Source: a bacterium (lineage in GTDB: Bacteria; SZUA-79; Acidulodesulfobacterales; Acidulodesulfobacteraceae). Taken from it: a stretch of 7,496 nt of DNA. Location: positions 1 to 7,496 of the forward strand of contig JAJYHI010000120.1 of assembly GCA_021784835.1 (NCBI GenBank), in the 5' to 3' direction. Below are positions 1 to 6,436 of this stretch, piece after piece. The number at the start of each line of letters is the position of its first letter. Positions within the stretch are counted from its first letter, which is position 1. The notes beneath the pieces were generated by a model. That model worked only from the letters and a program-made list of their open reading frames with translations, did not search any database and was not told where the DNA came from. A program made the position numbers and the translations under genes.

Positions 1-122
1 CCCCTTTTTAATATTAAATTGTTTTAGTTTTTTAATAACCGACAGCGGATATTAAAATTTTAACAGATTTTCATATTTAGGGAAGTAAGATTTTAAAATT
101 ACTGTCTTGATTTATTGGTTCA

Positions 123-899
123 TTATACTTTTTCGTCGAAAGTTTTATATATGTTATATTTATTTAAGATAATTTCTTCTTCCGTCCCTTCCGATTCTAT
201 ATCTCCCAAAATTTTATCTATCGTAGCCATTCTTGAAGACAAATCCTCGGTTTCTGGTAGAACGGCATTTACGATAATGCCGTTTTTTAACTTATCCTTT
301 TCCTTAAATCTATGGATATCGAAGTAAAATATATCGTCGAACTCCGGAGAAACTGGAGTTAAAACGGCAATATTTTTTTCTATCTTGACCACGGCTTTAA
401 AATTTTTTAAATTCCTTTTTAATATCCTGATGACCCTGCCCCTTCTGTCGGCTGCGCCGCTTTCGTTTTTTTTATCTTTCGAATCCTTTGCCTCTGCCCC
501 GGATTTTATTTTTCCCCGCTGTTTTTTTCTTATATAATAAGGGCTGTCCGGAACTATCTGCAACATGACGGCATCGCGGGGAATCGCGCCGCCTAGGTCC
601 TGGCCCTTCACGAAAATATCATTCCCCCCGCCGGTATCGTCGCTTATAAAGGCATAATTTCGTTTTTTCGTAACTACGGTTCCGCGGAGCAAATTTAATT
701 TTTGGGGATAAATATATTTTTCGCCTTTCGTGAGTATCAGGTCGCCGTTTATGACCATGGAATCTAAAATTCTCTTGGCGTCGGAAAGGCTTTTTGCCGA
801 AGTTATATCCAGTCCGTGCTTGATATCCGCAAAAGAAAGCGGAACGTCGGACTTTTGCGAAAATAAATATATAATATCTTCCTTCGTTATTATTTTCAC
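123..899 (-). CDS. RNase R-like N-terminal protein (winged helix + OB folds) lacking the RNB nuclease domain
   Basis: The 258-residue product matches the front half of RNase R/VacB. Residues 1-65 resemble the RNase R winged helix, including a 'PLSFADIK' stretch and a closing 'KYIYPQK'. Residues 71-165 look like the first cold-shock/OB fold ('RGTVVTKKRNYAFIS', 'DIFVKGQDLGGAIPRDAV', 'GRVIRIL'), interrupted by a Lys/Glu-rich insert near 124-152. Residues 175-235 look like the second OB fold, and 'IDKILGD...ILNKYNIYKTF' is the linker that normally leads into RNB. A TAA stop falls there, so the roughly 400-500 residues of RNB and S1 domains are absent. All three minus frames of bases 1-122 carry stops and show no RNB motif. 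The start is GTG: the preceding in-frame codon is TAA, so no longer start exists, and no good Shine-Dalgarno is visible. Function is inferred: RNA binding without exonuclease activity, or one half of a split RNase R. Confidence 0.7.
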   Translation of the reverse strand: MKIITKEDIIYLFSQKSDVPLSFADIKHGLDITSAKSLSDAKRILDSMVINGDLILTKGEKYIYPQKLNLLRGTVVTKKRNYAFISDDTGGGNDIFVKGQDLGGAIPRDAVMLQIVPDSPYYIRKKQRGKIKSGAEAKDSKDKKNESGAADRRGRVIRILKRNLKNFKAVVKIEKNIAVLTPVSPEFDDIFYFDIHRFKEKDKLKNGIIVNAVLPETEDLSSRMATIDKILGDIESEGTEEEIILNKYNIYKTFDEKV

Positions 900-1092
900 T
901 TATTTTGTTTTTTCTTTTATTTTTTGATTTTATTTTTATGCCAATTATTTCAAAATATGATAAAATAAAAACCGGACATAAATTGTAAAATTTATTGCTC
1001 CGATTGCTTTTAATATATTTTTATCGTAGCAATAATAAATTATAATAATAGAATATCACTAAGCAATTATTTTTTCATTATAAAAGATAATA

Positions 1093-1098
1093 TATAAT
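1093..1098 (+). promoter_or_regulatory. Possible -10 box for tRNA-Leu(CAG)
   Basis: A perfect TATAAT lies 32 bp before the tRNA 5' end. The -35 region around 1070-1077 is only a T-rich stretch (TTTTTT / TTTTCA), and the surrounding DNA is so AT-rich that a chance match is quite possible. The 231-bp gap between the divergent GTG at 899 and the tRNA holds no other feature I can support. Confidence 0.3.
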
Positions 1099-1130
1099 AT
1101 TAAGTTCATCTCCAGAAAGTTTAAAGTTAA

Positions 1131-1217
1131 GCCGGAATGGCGGAACTGGTAGACGCGCACGGTTCAGGGCCGTGTAAGATTACTCTTGTGGGGGTTCGAT
1201 TCCCCCTTCCGGCACCA
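1131..1217 (+). tRNA. tRNA-Leu, anticodon CAG
   Basis: This 87-nt class II tRNA has acceptor strands GCCGGAA (1131-1137) and TTCCGGC (1207-1213), discriminator A1214 and an encoded CCA (1215-1217). The D arm includes 'CTGGTAGACGC'. The anticodon stem CACGG/CCGTG encloses loop TTCAGGG, with anticodon CAG at 1165-1167 reading CUG. A long variable arm follows, then T arm GGGGG-TTCGATT-CCCCC (1190-1206). The acceptor and T stems pair perfectly, and the long variable arm plus CAG anticodon fix the identity as leucine. The next gene starts 82 bp downstream on the same strand. Confidence 0.97.
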
Positions 1218-1250
1218 AAATTTACCGAATCAAAAAATACGAAAATGCGG

Positions 1251-1278
1251 TTTAAAAATATCTTACATATCTTATAAA
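1251..1278 (+). promoter_or_regulatory. Possible promoter for the transglutaminase-cobO unit
   Basis: TTTAAA at 1251-1256 and TATAAA at 1273-1278 are 16 bp apart, placed to give a short leader before the ATG at 1300. It is sigma70-like but in AT-rich DNA. Read-through from the upstream tRNA is an alternative, because no clear terminator lies between them. Confidence 0.3.
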
Positions 1279-1290
1279 TATGAAACCGGC

Positions 1291-1294
1291 GGAG
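1291..1294 (+). promoter_or_regulatory. Ribosome binding site deciding the 1300 start
   Basis: GGAG sits five bases before the ATG at 1300. This favours that start over an in-frame extension to 1186, which would run through the 3' part of tRNA-Leu(CAG) and put about 38 residues in front of the signal peptide. Confidence 0.7.
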
Positions 1295-1299
1295 AATCC

Positions 1300-3258
1300 A
1301 TGAAAAAGTTTTTTGAAAAATTTAATTTATTTTCATTTATATCGGTTTTTATATTGCCGTTTATATTGCTTTTTATACCGCCGTTTACGCCGGCGTCATC
1401 CGCGTATGGGGCCGGCAACGCGTTCGGCGCGGAATCTTTCGTAAAACCGGATAAGCCGTCTTCCCGTCCTTCTTCCTTAATCTTGCTGGATTATACCGAC
1501 GAAATGATTAAAAAAAATTTTGAAGACGTAACGGTCGAGCGCGAAATAATAAAAATACTTAATAAAAAGGGCATCAAGAAATATTCCGATTTAAGTTTTC
1601 CGTTTTCTAAAAAAAACCAGAAACTAAAAATATATTATATTAAAATATACCAGCCGAACGGAAACCACATAAATATAGACCTAAAAGGCTTAAAAACCGT
1701 AACCGCGCCTTTTAATCCCGAAGCGCCTATTTTTTCCAATCAATTGTTAAAAACCGTTAGGCTTCCGGGACTCGTCAAAGGTTCTAAGATTGATTATAAA
1801 TATAAAACCGTTACCCTCAAACCGTATATGAAAAATAATTTTTTTACGGAAGACTATTTCGGAGGGCTCTCTCCGTTAAAAAAATCGGTATATAAATTAA
1901 CCGTGCCTAAAGGAGCCTATTATAAATATGCCGAATACGGATTTAAGGGGAAACCTAAGATTATAAAAGGCGCCAAAAATACTACGCTTATATGGACGCT
2001 ATGGAACAGAAAAAAAATAGTGCCCGAAAAAATGGGACCCGGCGGGTCTCTTATAATTCCCCATCTGACGGTATCGTCGGTAAAATCATGGAATAAAGTG
2101 GCTTCGTGGTATAAGCGGCTTACGAAAGACGTAATAAAACCCGGCAGGGAATTAAGTTCTTATATAAATAAATTAGCCTCTTTAAAAAAAACAAAATCTG
2201 AGAAAATAAAAGAAATATATAATTTCGCGGCAAAAAAAATCAGATACGTAGGATACGAATTCGGCATTGACGGCTATAAACCCAGCAACGTCAATACTAT
2301 TTTTAAAAACAGGTTCGGCGACTGCAAGGACCATGCGACCCTGTTTTCGTCCATGCTTAGACAAATCGGCGTTAAAGCCTATCCGGTGCTTATTCCGACG
2401 TCCGAAATTCCCGATATGAACCCTGAAATCCCTACGCCGTTTGTTTTCGACCATGAAATAACCGCTATACGGCTGAAGAGCGGAAAATTTTTGTTTGCCG
2501 ATACGACGTCTAACGTTACCACTTTCGGCGACCTTCCCCCTATGGACCAGGGCAGGAATGTTTTGATACTGGCAAACGGCATCGGGATAACCGCTAAGAC
2601 TCCGGTATATCCGCCGTCAAAAAACAATATATATACGAAAGAATATGCCTCCGTTTCAGATAGCGGCGCTCTTAAGGCTTCGTCGGTTATTGTTTATACC
2701 GGAGCATACGATATGTATAAAAGATACATATATTCCGTCTCCTCTAAAAGAAAAAAAAAGACCGCGGTGCTGAACGAAGTTATGAATATATCGCCGGAGG
2801 CAAAACTTACCGGATTTTCCTTTAAAAACGGCAATAGCCTTACAAAACCTTTTATAGAGAAAATTTCGTTTTCCGCCGTAGGATATGCCGGCAAAAAAGG
2901 CAATACGGTATTGATTCGGATTCCTTTAAGGACTAAAAACGAACTGTCTAAGATAACGGCTCCGAACCGCAGAAAATATTATCTGAAGTTCGGATATAAC
3001 TTTTCGGAAAAAAGTACGGTATATTTAAAAGTGCCGGAAAATTACAAACCTGTTTTTATTCCTAAAAGCATAAAAATTCAAAATATCGTAGGGCAATTTA
3101 AAGCCGGTTATAAAATTAAAAATAATATTATTATCTTTAATTCCTATTTTTCGGTAAACGGTTATAAAATTTCGCCTGAAAACTACTCCGCCGCTAAAAA
3201 ACTCTTTAACGAAACTATTAAAGCCCTAAACGGACAAGTTTTGATATTTCATGGATAA
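1300..3258 (+). CDS. Secreted DUF3857 / transglutaminase-like domain protein
   Basis: The protein has 652 residues. It begins with a signal peptide: 'MKKFFEKF', a hydrophobic core around residues 10-29, and likely cleavage near 'ASSA' or 'AYGA' around 35-40, so it probably acts in the periplasm. Residues about 65-200 resemble DUF3857 ('VEREIIKILNKKGIKKY'). A transglutaminase/cysteine-protease-like core follows at about 300-405, with a complete triad: Cys342 in 'FGDCKDHATLFSSML', His385 in 'FDHEITAI', and Asp401 in 'FADTTSN'. The C-terminal third is beta-rich, as in DUF3857-DUF3858 proteins of this length. The family is usually assigned to peptide or amide-bond chemistry at the cell envelope, but its substrates are mostly unknown. 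The gene overlaps the adenosyltransferase gene by 8 bp, so the two are probably translated from one mRNA. Family is secure; reaction is not. Confidence 0.85.
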   Translation: MKKFFEKFNLFSFISVFILPFILLFIPPFTPASSAYGAGNAFGAESFVKPDKPSSRPSSLILLDYTDEMIKKNFEDVTVEREIIKILNKKGIKKYSDLSFPFSKKNQKLKIYYIKIYQPNGNHINIDLKGLKTVTAPFNPEAPIFSNQLLKTVRLPGLVKGSKIDYKYKTVTLKPYMKNNFFTEDYFGGLSPLKKSVYKLTVPKGAYYKYAEYGFKGKPKIIKGAKNTTLIWTLWNRKKIVPEKMGPGGSLIIPHLTVSSVKSWNKVASWYKRLTKDVIKPGRELSSYINKLASLKKTKSEKIKEIYNFAAKKIRYVGYEFGIDGYKPSNVNTIFKNRFGDCKDHATLFSSMLRQIGVKAYPVLIPTSEIPDMNPEIPTPFVFDHEITAIRLKSGKFLFADTTSNVTTFGDLPPMDQGRNVLILANGIGITAKTPVYPPSKNNIYTKEYASVSDSGALKASSVIVYTGAYDMYKRYIYSVSSKRKKKTAVLNEVMNISPEAKLTGFSFKNGNSLTKPFIEKISFSAVGYAGKKGNTVLIRIPLRTKNELSKITAPNRRKYYLKFGYNFSEKSTVYLKVPENYKPVFIPKSIKIQNIVGQFKAGYKIKNNIIIFNSYFSVNGYKISPENYSAAKKLFNETIKALNGQVLIFHG

Positions 3259-3838
3259 AAATCTTTCCGTCCATAACAACTGGTTCAAGGAAATTTCGTC
3301 TAAAAAATTTTTGGATGTAGGTTTGGTTCAGGTTTATACCGGCAACGGAAAAGGAAAGACTACCGCTGCTCTGGGTCAGGCTTTAAGGGCAAGCGGACAT
3401 AATTTAAAATCGTTTATAATACAATTTTTAAAGGGCGGCTCATATTCCGGCGAAGTCTCCGCGATAGAAAATTGCGCGCCTCTTATTAAAATATATCAGG
3501 CTGGCAGGCCGTTTTTCGTAAACAAAAATAAAATTTCCGAAAAAGATGTATGCGCCAACAGGAAAGGCTTAATCCTCGCGGAAGAAATATCCGCGGGAGA
3601 AAACGACATAAACATACTGATACTGGACGAAATTAACGTCGCCCTTAATTTGGACATAATTAAGACCGAAGAGATAATCGAACTTATAAAGCATAAAAGA
3701 ACCGACATCGAACTGATACTGACGGGAAGAAACGCACCTGAAGAAATACTGGACGCTGCCGATTTAGTTACCGAAATGAAAGAAATAAAACACTATTATG
3801 ATAAAAATATTCCTTCCAGGACGGGGATAGAAAAATAA
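3251..3838 (+). CDS. cobO: Cob(I)yrinic acid a,c-diamide / corrinoid adenosyltransferase (CobO/BtuR/CobA type)
   Basis: This 195-residue cytosolic enzyme family transfers the 5'-deoxyadenosyl group of ATP to the cobalt of reduced corrinoids, giving adenosylcobalamin in de novo synthesis or salvage. The P-loop GNGKGKTT is at residues 31-38, inside the typical opening 'GLVQVYTGNGKGKTTAALG'. 'LILDEINVAL' (Asp126-Glu127) is the Walker B-like segment. The C-terminus shows 'LILTGRNAPEEILDAADLVTEMKEIKHYY' and ends '...IPSRTGIEK', the usual CobO ending, so the gene is complete. The ATG at 3251 lies inside the end of the preceding gene (8-bp overlap) without a strong ribosome site of its own, which suggests translational coupling. 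No other cobalamin genes are in view, so de novo synthesis cannot be told from salvage. Confidence 0.92.
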   Translation: MDKNLSVHNNWFKEISSKKFLDVGLVQVYTGNGKGKTTAALGQALRASGHNLKSFIIQFLKGGSYSGEVSAIENCAPLIKIYQAGRPFFVNKNKISEKDVCANRKGLILAEEISAGENDINILILDEINVALNLDIIKTEEIIELIKHKRTDIELILTGRNAPEEILDAADLVTEMKEIKHYYDKNIPSRTGIEK

Positions 3839-3942
3839 AATTGGGCATGCAAATATTTTTTAGCCGCGGCATAGATAAATATATGATTAAATAAATATAA
3901 TTGATTTTTTATATGATTATATAATATAATTCATAAGGCCGA

Positions 3943-3970
3943 TTTACAAAATAAAAACTTTTTTTATAAA
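3943..3970 (+). promoter_or_regulatory. Candidate sigma70-type promoter for mdh
   Basis: TTTACA (3943-3948) and TATAAA (3965-3970) are 16 bp apart, about 95 bp before the mdh start, within the 227-bp gap after cobO. Each hexamer matches the consensus at five of six positions. The gap is extremely AT-rich, which lowers the weight of the match. I see no convincing cobO terminator in it. Confidence 0.4.
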
Positions 3971-4051
3971 CTAAAGACATAAACTATATTATTAAGATTA
4001 TTAAGCAATACTATAAAAATATAATTAAAAATAAAAAATAATAAATAAATC

Positions 4052-4057
4052 GGAGGT
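4052..4057 (+). promoter_or_regulatory. Strong Shine-Dalgarno of mdh
   Basis: GGAGGT lies eight bases before the ATG at 4066. It is the best ribosome site in the window and fixes the mdh start. Confidence 0.8.
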
Positions 4058-4065
4058 CATTTTTA

Positions 4066-4998
4066 ATGAAAGTTAGCATAATCGGCGCCGGAAGGCTCGG
4101 TGCGACTCTTGCATACACCCTCACCCTTAAAGATATCGTTAGGGAGATTACGTTAATAGACATAAACCATAATCTATCCAGGGGTGAAATGCTTGATATT
4201 TCCCACGGAATATCGCTTACGGGTTATACAAGGGTGAAAACGGCCGATTACGATTCGGTCGCCGATGCCGATATCATCGTCATAACGGCAGGCATTCCCA
4301 GAAAACCCGGCGAATCGAGATTGGACTTAAATAAAAAAAACGTTCATATATTAAAAGATATAGTCAATAACATAACCAAGCATAACAAGAGGGCAATTCT
4401 TTTCGTCGTTTCCAACCCCGTGGATATAATGACTTATGTAGCTTACAAAGTTTCCGGATTCGAAAGAAAAAAAGTTTTCGGCATGGGAACCATGCTCGAT
4501 ACGACAAGACTGCGCTCCGCCATAGGCTCTTATTTTAATTTAAATCCCAAAGACGTCGATATTATGTTCCTAGGAGAACACGGCGACAGCATGACCCCCG
4601 TTTTCTCGCTTGCTAGCATAAACAGCATACCTTTAAGCTCTATTCCTGGTTACGATAAGGAAAAACTCGAAGAAATCGCCGAATATTCTAGAACCTGCGC
4701 GGCCGAAGTAATCGCCTTAAAAGGCGGAACTATTTTCGCTCCGGCGATAGTGATGGCGGAAATCATAGAATCCATCGTTAAAGACAGAAGGCAGATAATG
4801 CCTTTATCGGTCTATCTTGAAGACTATTACGGAATAAGCGGAATTTATACCGGCGTTCCGGCAATTATTTCCAAGGACGGCATTGAAAAAGTAATAAAAC
4901 CGCCGCTGGACGAAAAAGAGATAAAAGGATTAAAGGATTCCGCATCGGTTATACAGAACGCGATAAAAGACTTAAAAGACGGAAATTTTATAGATTGA
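4066..4998 (+). CDS. mdh: Malate dehydrogenase (LDH-like MDH family)
   Basis: The 310-residue enzyme interconverts malate and oxaloacetate with NAD(H) in the cytosol as part of the TCA cycle or its reductive branch. The dinucleotide fold opens with GAGRLG (residues 7-12), and Asp32 at the end of the second strand ('LIDINHN') points to NAD over NADP. Substrate residues lie in 'PRKPGESR': Arg79 occupies the position that is Gln in lactate dehydrogenases, which favours malate, and Arg85 is on the mobile loop. The Asp145/Arg148 pair sits in 'LDTTRLR', and catalytic His172 in 'GEHGDSMTP'. 'NPVDIMTYVAYK' is another family signature. Length and both ends are normal. The gene stands alone between an AT-rich promoter region and a convergent gene, so it is probably monocistronic. 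Confidence 0.95.
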   Translation: MKVSIIGAGRLGATLAYTLTLKDIVREITLIDINHNLSRGEMLDISHGISLTGYTRVKTADYDSVADADIIVITAGIPRKPGESRLDLNKKNVHILKDIVNNITKHNKRAILFVVSNPVDIMTYVAYKVSGFERKKVFGMGTMLDTTRLRSAIGSYFNLNPKDVDIMFLGEHGDSMTPVFSLASINSIPLSSIPGYDKEKLEEIAEYSRTCAAEVIALKGGTIFAPAIVMAEIIESIVKDRRQIMPLSVYLEDYYGISGIYTGVPAIISKDGIEKVIKPPLDEKEIKGLKDSASVIQNAIKDLKDGNFID

Positions 4999-5127
4999 AA
5001 ACGTTATTGGAAACGGCAAGGACTTTATGTTCAGGCATACGAGCCTAACTTCTTCCTAATCTCTTAGCCATCGAAATTGTGTTATTCTTCGTTAAGGCGG
5101 CACACTACCATAACCCCGTCTTTAACC
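4999..5127. other. Gap between convergent genes, no clear terminator
   Basis: This 129-bp stretch separates the convergent ends of mdh and the membrane-protein gene. It is less AT-rich than the other gaps here. It holds only weak hairpins, such as AGGC-ATACGA-GCCT around 5035-5050 without a T run, and short reading frames broken by stops. A decayed gene end is possible, but I cannot identify one. Confidence 0.3.
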
Positions 5128-5718
5128 CTAACGTATCCCTTTAAATCTACTGCTTGCGAGAACGCCCGCTGCGCCGTCGTTTTTCTTCGTTCCCTTCTCA
5201 GTCAAAGAGACAATCCTGAACTTTCCGGTACGCATCCGCAGGCCGTAAATATTTAGATAAAGGACATAATCGTTCATAAGGTTCAGGCTACGCAAAAAAC
5301 CGCTTTCCGACGAAAAAACGGAAACCTTTACGCGTCCGTTGTCCACGGTTAAAGATTTTATATACGTCCTGCCGAATCTGCGAATCGATAAAAGATAAAG
5401 TATATATGAAACATTCACTTGACTTCTGCTTACTTTTTTAAAAAAAATAAGGTTTGTTTTAACTCTGTTTAATCTGGATGCGTCGTTTTTTAACCTGCGG
5501 TTTATATTAATTAAAACATTATAGTATTTATTTGAATAATTTACATAAGAAACATAATAAAATATCATAACGCTCCATATCAGCGCAATCAAAAAGATAA
5601 TCCCGAAAAGCATTAATCGGTCCGTTTTCTTTCCTCTCCCTCCCTTTTTAGTTCCGCCATCCAGGGTTTCCCGTAAATCCGATTCGGAATGGAATTCCAT
5701 ATCCTTAAGTTTTGACAT
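5128..5718 (-). CDS. Single-pass inner-membrane protein, possible PilN-like assembly protein
   Basis: I do not recognise this 196-residue protein with certainty. A charged N-terminal cytoplasmic segment rich in Gly and Lys (residues 1-34) precedes one strong membrane segment (about 35-58, 'MLFGIIFLIALIWSVMIFYY'). A short Lys/Arg/Asn-rich probable coiled coil follows (60-98), then a compact alpha/beta domain (about 100-173; 'YILYLLSIRRFGRTYIKSL', 'GRVKVSVFSSESGFLRSLN', 'GKFRIVSL'). The tail looks disordered. A short cytoplasmic tail, a TM helix, a coiled coil and a small ferredoxin-like domain is the plan of PilN and related type IV pilus or type II secretion proteins, and the domain wording resembles PilN. 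No pilM, pilO or pilQ is in view. The ATG has GAGGG (minus strand, 5731-5727) eight bases upstream. The gene converges on mdh. Confidence 0.5.
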   Translation of the reverse strand: MSKLKDMEFHSESDLRETLDGGTKKGGRGKKTDRLMLFGIIFLIALIWSVMIFYYVSYVNYSNKYYNVLININRRLKNDASRLNRVKTNLIFFKKVSRSQVNVSYILYLLSIRRFGRTYIKSLTVDNGRVKVSVFSSESGFLRSLNLMNDYVLYLNIYGLRMRTGKFRIVSLTEKGTKKNDGAAGVLASSRFKGIR

Positions 5719-5876
5719 ATAGACCGCCCTCTAAAATATTTTGCCCGCGCCGCTCAGGCATGCGGGAAATTCACGACCATTGTTTTTTATCGTATATTTT
5801 CTTATTTGCCGACAATTAATTTATATCACATAATTTAATTTTTGTAAAATATGCAAAAATATGAATAATTGTTTTC

Positions 5877-5905
5877 TTGAGTTTTGTTGGATTATATAGT
5901 AAAAT
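5877..5905 (+). promoter_or_regulatory. Candidate promoter of tRNA-Leu(CAA)
   Basis: TTGAGT (5877-5882) and TAAAAT (5900-5905) are 17 bp apart, with the -10 box 24 bp before the tRNA 5' end. Spacing and position suit a stable-RNA promoter. The 211-bp gap between the divergent membrane-protein gene and the tRNA contains little else, apart from a CCCGC/GCGGG inverted repeat at 5744-5766. Confidence 0.5.
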
Positions 5906-5929
5906 TTATAAATCGCCGCCGTTAATCAA

Positions 5930-6016
5930 GCCGAAGTGGTGGAATTGGTAGACGCACCGGACTCAAAATCCGGCGGGAGCAATCCCATGGGGGTTCGATT
6001 CCCCCCTTCGGCACCA
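5930..6016 (+). tRNA. tRNA-Leu, anticodon CAA
   Basis: This 87-nt class II tRNA has acceptor strands GCCGAAG (5930-5936) and CTTCGGC (6006-6012), discriminator A6013 and an encoded CCA (6014-6016). The anticodon stem CCGGA/TCCGG holds loop CTCAAAA, with anticodon CAA at 5964-5966 reading UUG. It has a long variable arm and T arm GGGGG-TTCGATT-CCCCC (5989-6005). An integrase gene starts 157 bp downstream in the same direction, so this tRNA is the likely integration target of the element that follows. Its 3' end is intact. Confidence 0.97.
5989..6016 (+). other. Probable attachment site (tRNA-Leu 3' end)
   Basis: Tyrosine recombinases encoded next to a tRNA usually integrate into the tRNA's T arm and acceptor end, and the element brings a copy that restores the gene. 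Here the integrase follows tRNA-Leu(CAA), so the T arm to CCA is the expected core. The second copy should lie at the far end of the element, outside the window. The exact crossover bases cannot be seen. Confidence 0.45.
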
Positions 6017-6107
6017 CATATTTTATAAGGTTCTCCGGTTTCAAGCCCTTTTCATATTTAATCAAATAAGACCATTTTTTACCCATTTTTGTCTTTTTTA
6101 TGGCGAG

Positions 6108-6160
6108 ATTTTCACATAGGTGACATAATACATATAAGTCACTAAAACGCTGGTGAAAAT
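6108..6160 (+). promoter_or_regulatory. Integrase promoter inside nested inverted repeats
   Basis: TTCACA (6111-6116) and TATAAG (6133-6138), 16 bp apart, form a good sigma70-like promoter; each matches five of six consensus bases. An outer inverted repeat ATTTTCAC (6108-6115) / GTGAAAAT (6153-6160) and an inner one GTGAC (6120-6124) / GTCAC (6138-6142) cover the -35, the spacer, the end of the -10 and the start region. This is an arrangement expected of an operator or of recombinase arm sites. The ribosome site GAGG (6161-6164) follows directly, nine bases before the ATG. Confidence 0.45.
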
Positions 6161-6173
6161 GAGGATTTAAGCC

Positions 6174-6431
6174 ATGTCAATCGTGAAAAAAGGCAAATAT
6201 TACTTCTACGACTTCGTCCATGAGGGAAAAAGATACCGGAAAAGTTGCAGAACTGCCGATATAAAACTTGCCGAACAGCTAGAAATATCTGTAAAAAACG
6301 ACGTAATAAAAAACAATTACAGCCTGCCTACCGCCAGAAATAAAAATCTTTTATTTAAAACCGCATGGGAAAATTACATGAAAAGTATTGCCGGAAGCAA
6401 TACTAAAAAACTATCGAGAGAAAAATCGTAG
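6174..6431 (+). pseudogene. Tyrosine recombinase/integrase, N-terminal fragment
   Basis: This is the 5' part of a split phage-type integrase. The 85-residue reading starts at an ATG with GAGG nine bases upstream and ends at TAG 6429-6431. Residues 1-50 resemble the N-terminal arm-DNA-binding domain of tRNA-targeting integrases ('KKGKYYFYDFVHEGKRYRKS'). The part from about residue 60 begins the SAM-like core-binding domain ('FKTAWENYMKSIAG'). After six A (6405-6410) the natural continuation moves to another frame: '[21 protein letters not shown]' is open from 6407 there, while this frame reads 'LSREKS' and stops. One extra A would join the parts into about 344 residues, a normal integrase length. 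A real mutation, a sequencing slip at the A run or recoding are all possible. Confidence 0.75.
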
Positions 6432-6436
6432 CAAGT

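Noticed and set aside
1186..1299. Upstream extension of the transglutaminase gene to an ATG at 1186
   Set aside because: It would overlap the tRNA T arm and acceptor end and bury the signal peptide. The ATG at 1300 has its own ribosome site and starts directly with the signal peptide.
2182..2903. Minus-strand open frames inside the transglutaminase gene
   Set aside because: They are antisense shadows of a strong coding frame, with no family resemblance and no ribosome sites.
3858..3872. GCCGCGGC palindrome after cobO as a terminator
   Set aside because: It has no loop, and the T run comes before it rather than after it, so it does not form a rho-independent terminator.
1190..6016. The 3' ends of the two tRNA-Leu genes as direct repeats bounding a mobile element
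   Set aside because: The similarity is what two leucine tRNAs share. Both tRNAs are complete with different acceptor stems, and the DNA between them holds housekeeping-type genes and no integrase.
6065..6105. T-rich tracts with repeated CCATTTTT between tRNA and integrase as a repeat array
   Set aside because: Only two imperfect copies in AT-rich DNA, with no regular spacing. No CRISPR or tandem-repeat structure is present anywhere in the window.
6405..6411. Canonical A_AAA_AAC slippery heptamer at the integrase break
   Set aside because: The letters are present, but the register is wrong: in the frame used, the codons are AAA AAA CTA, not AAA AAC. A programmed frameshift is therefore only one weak option.
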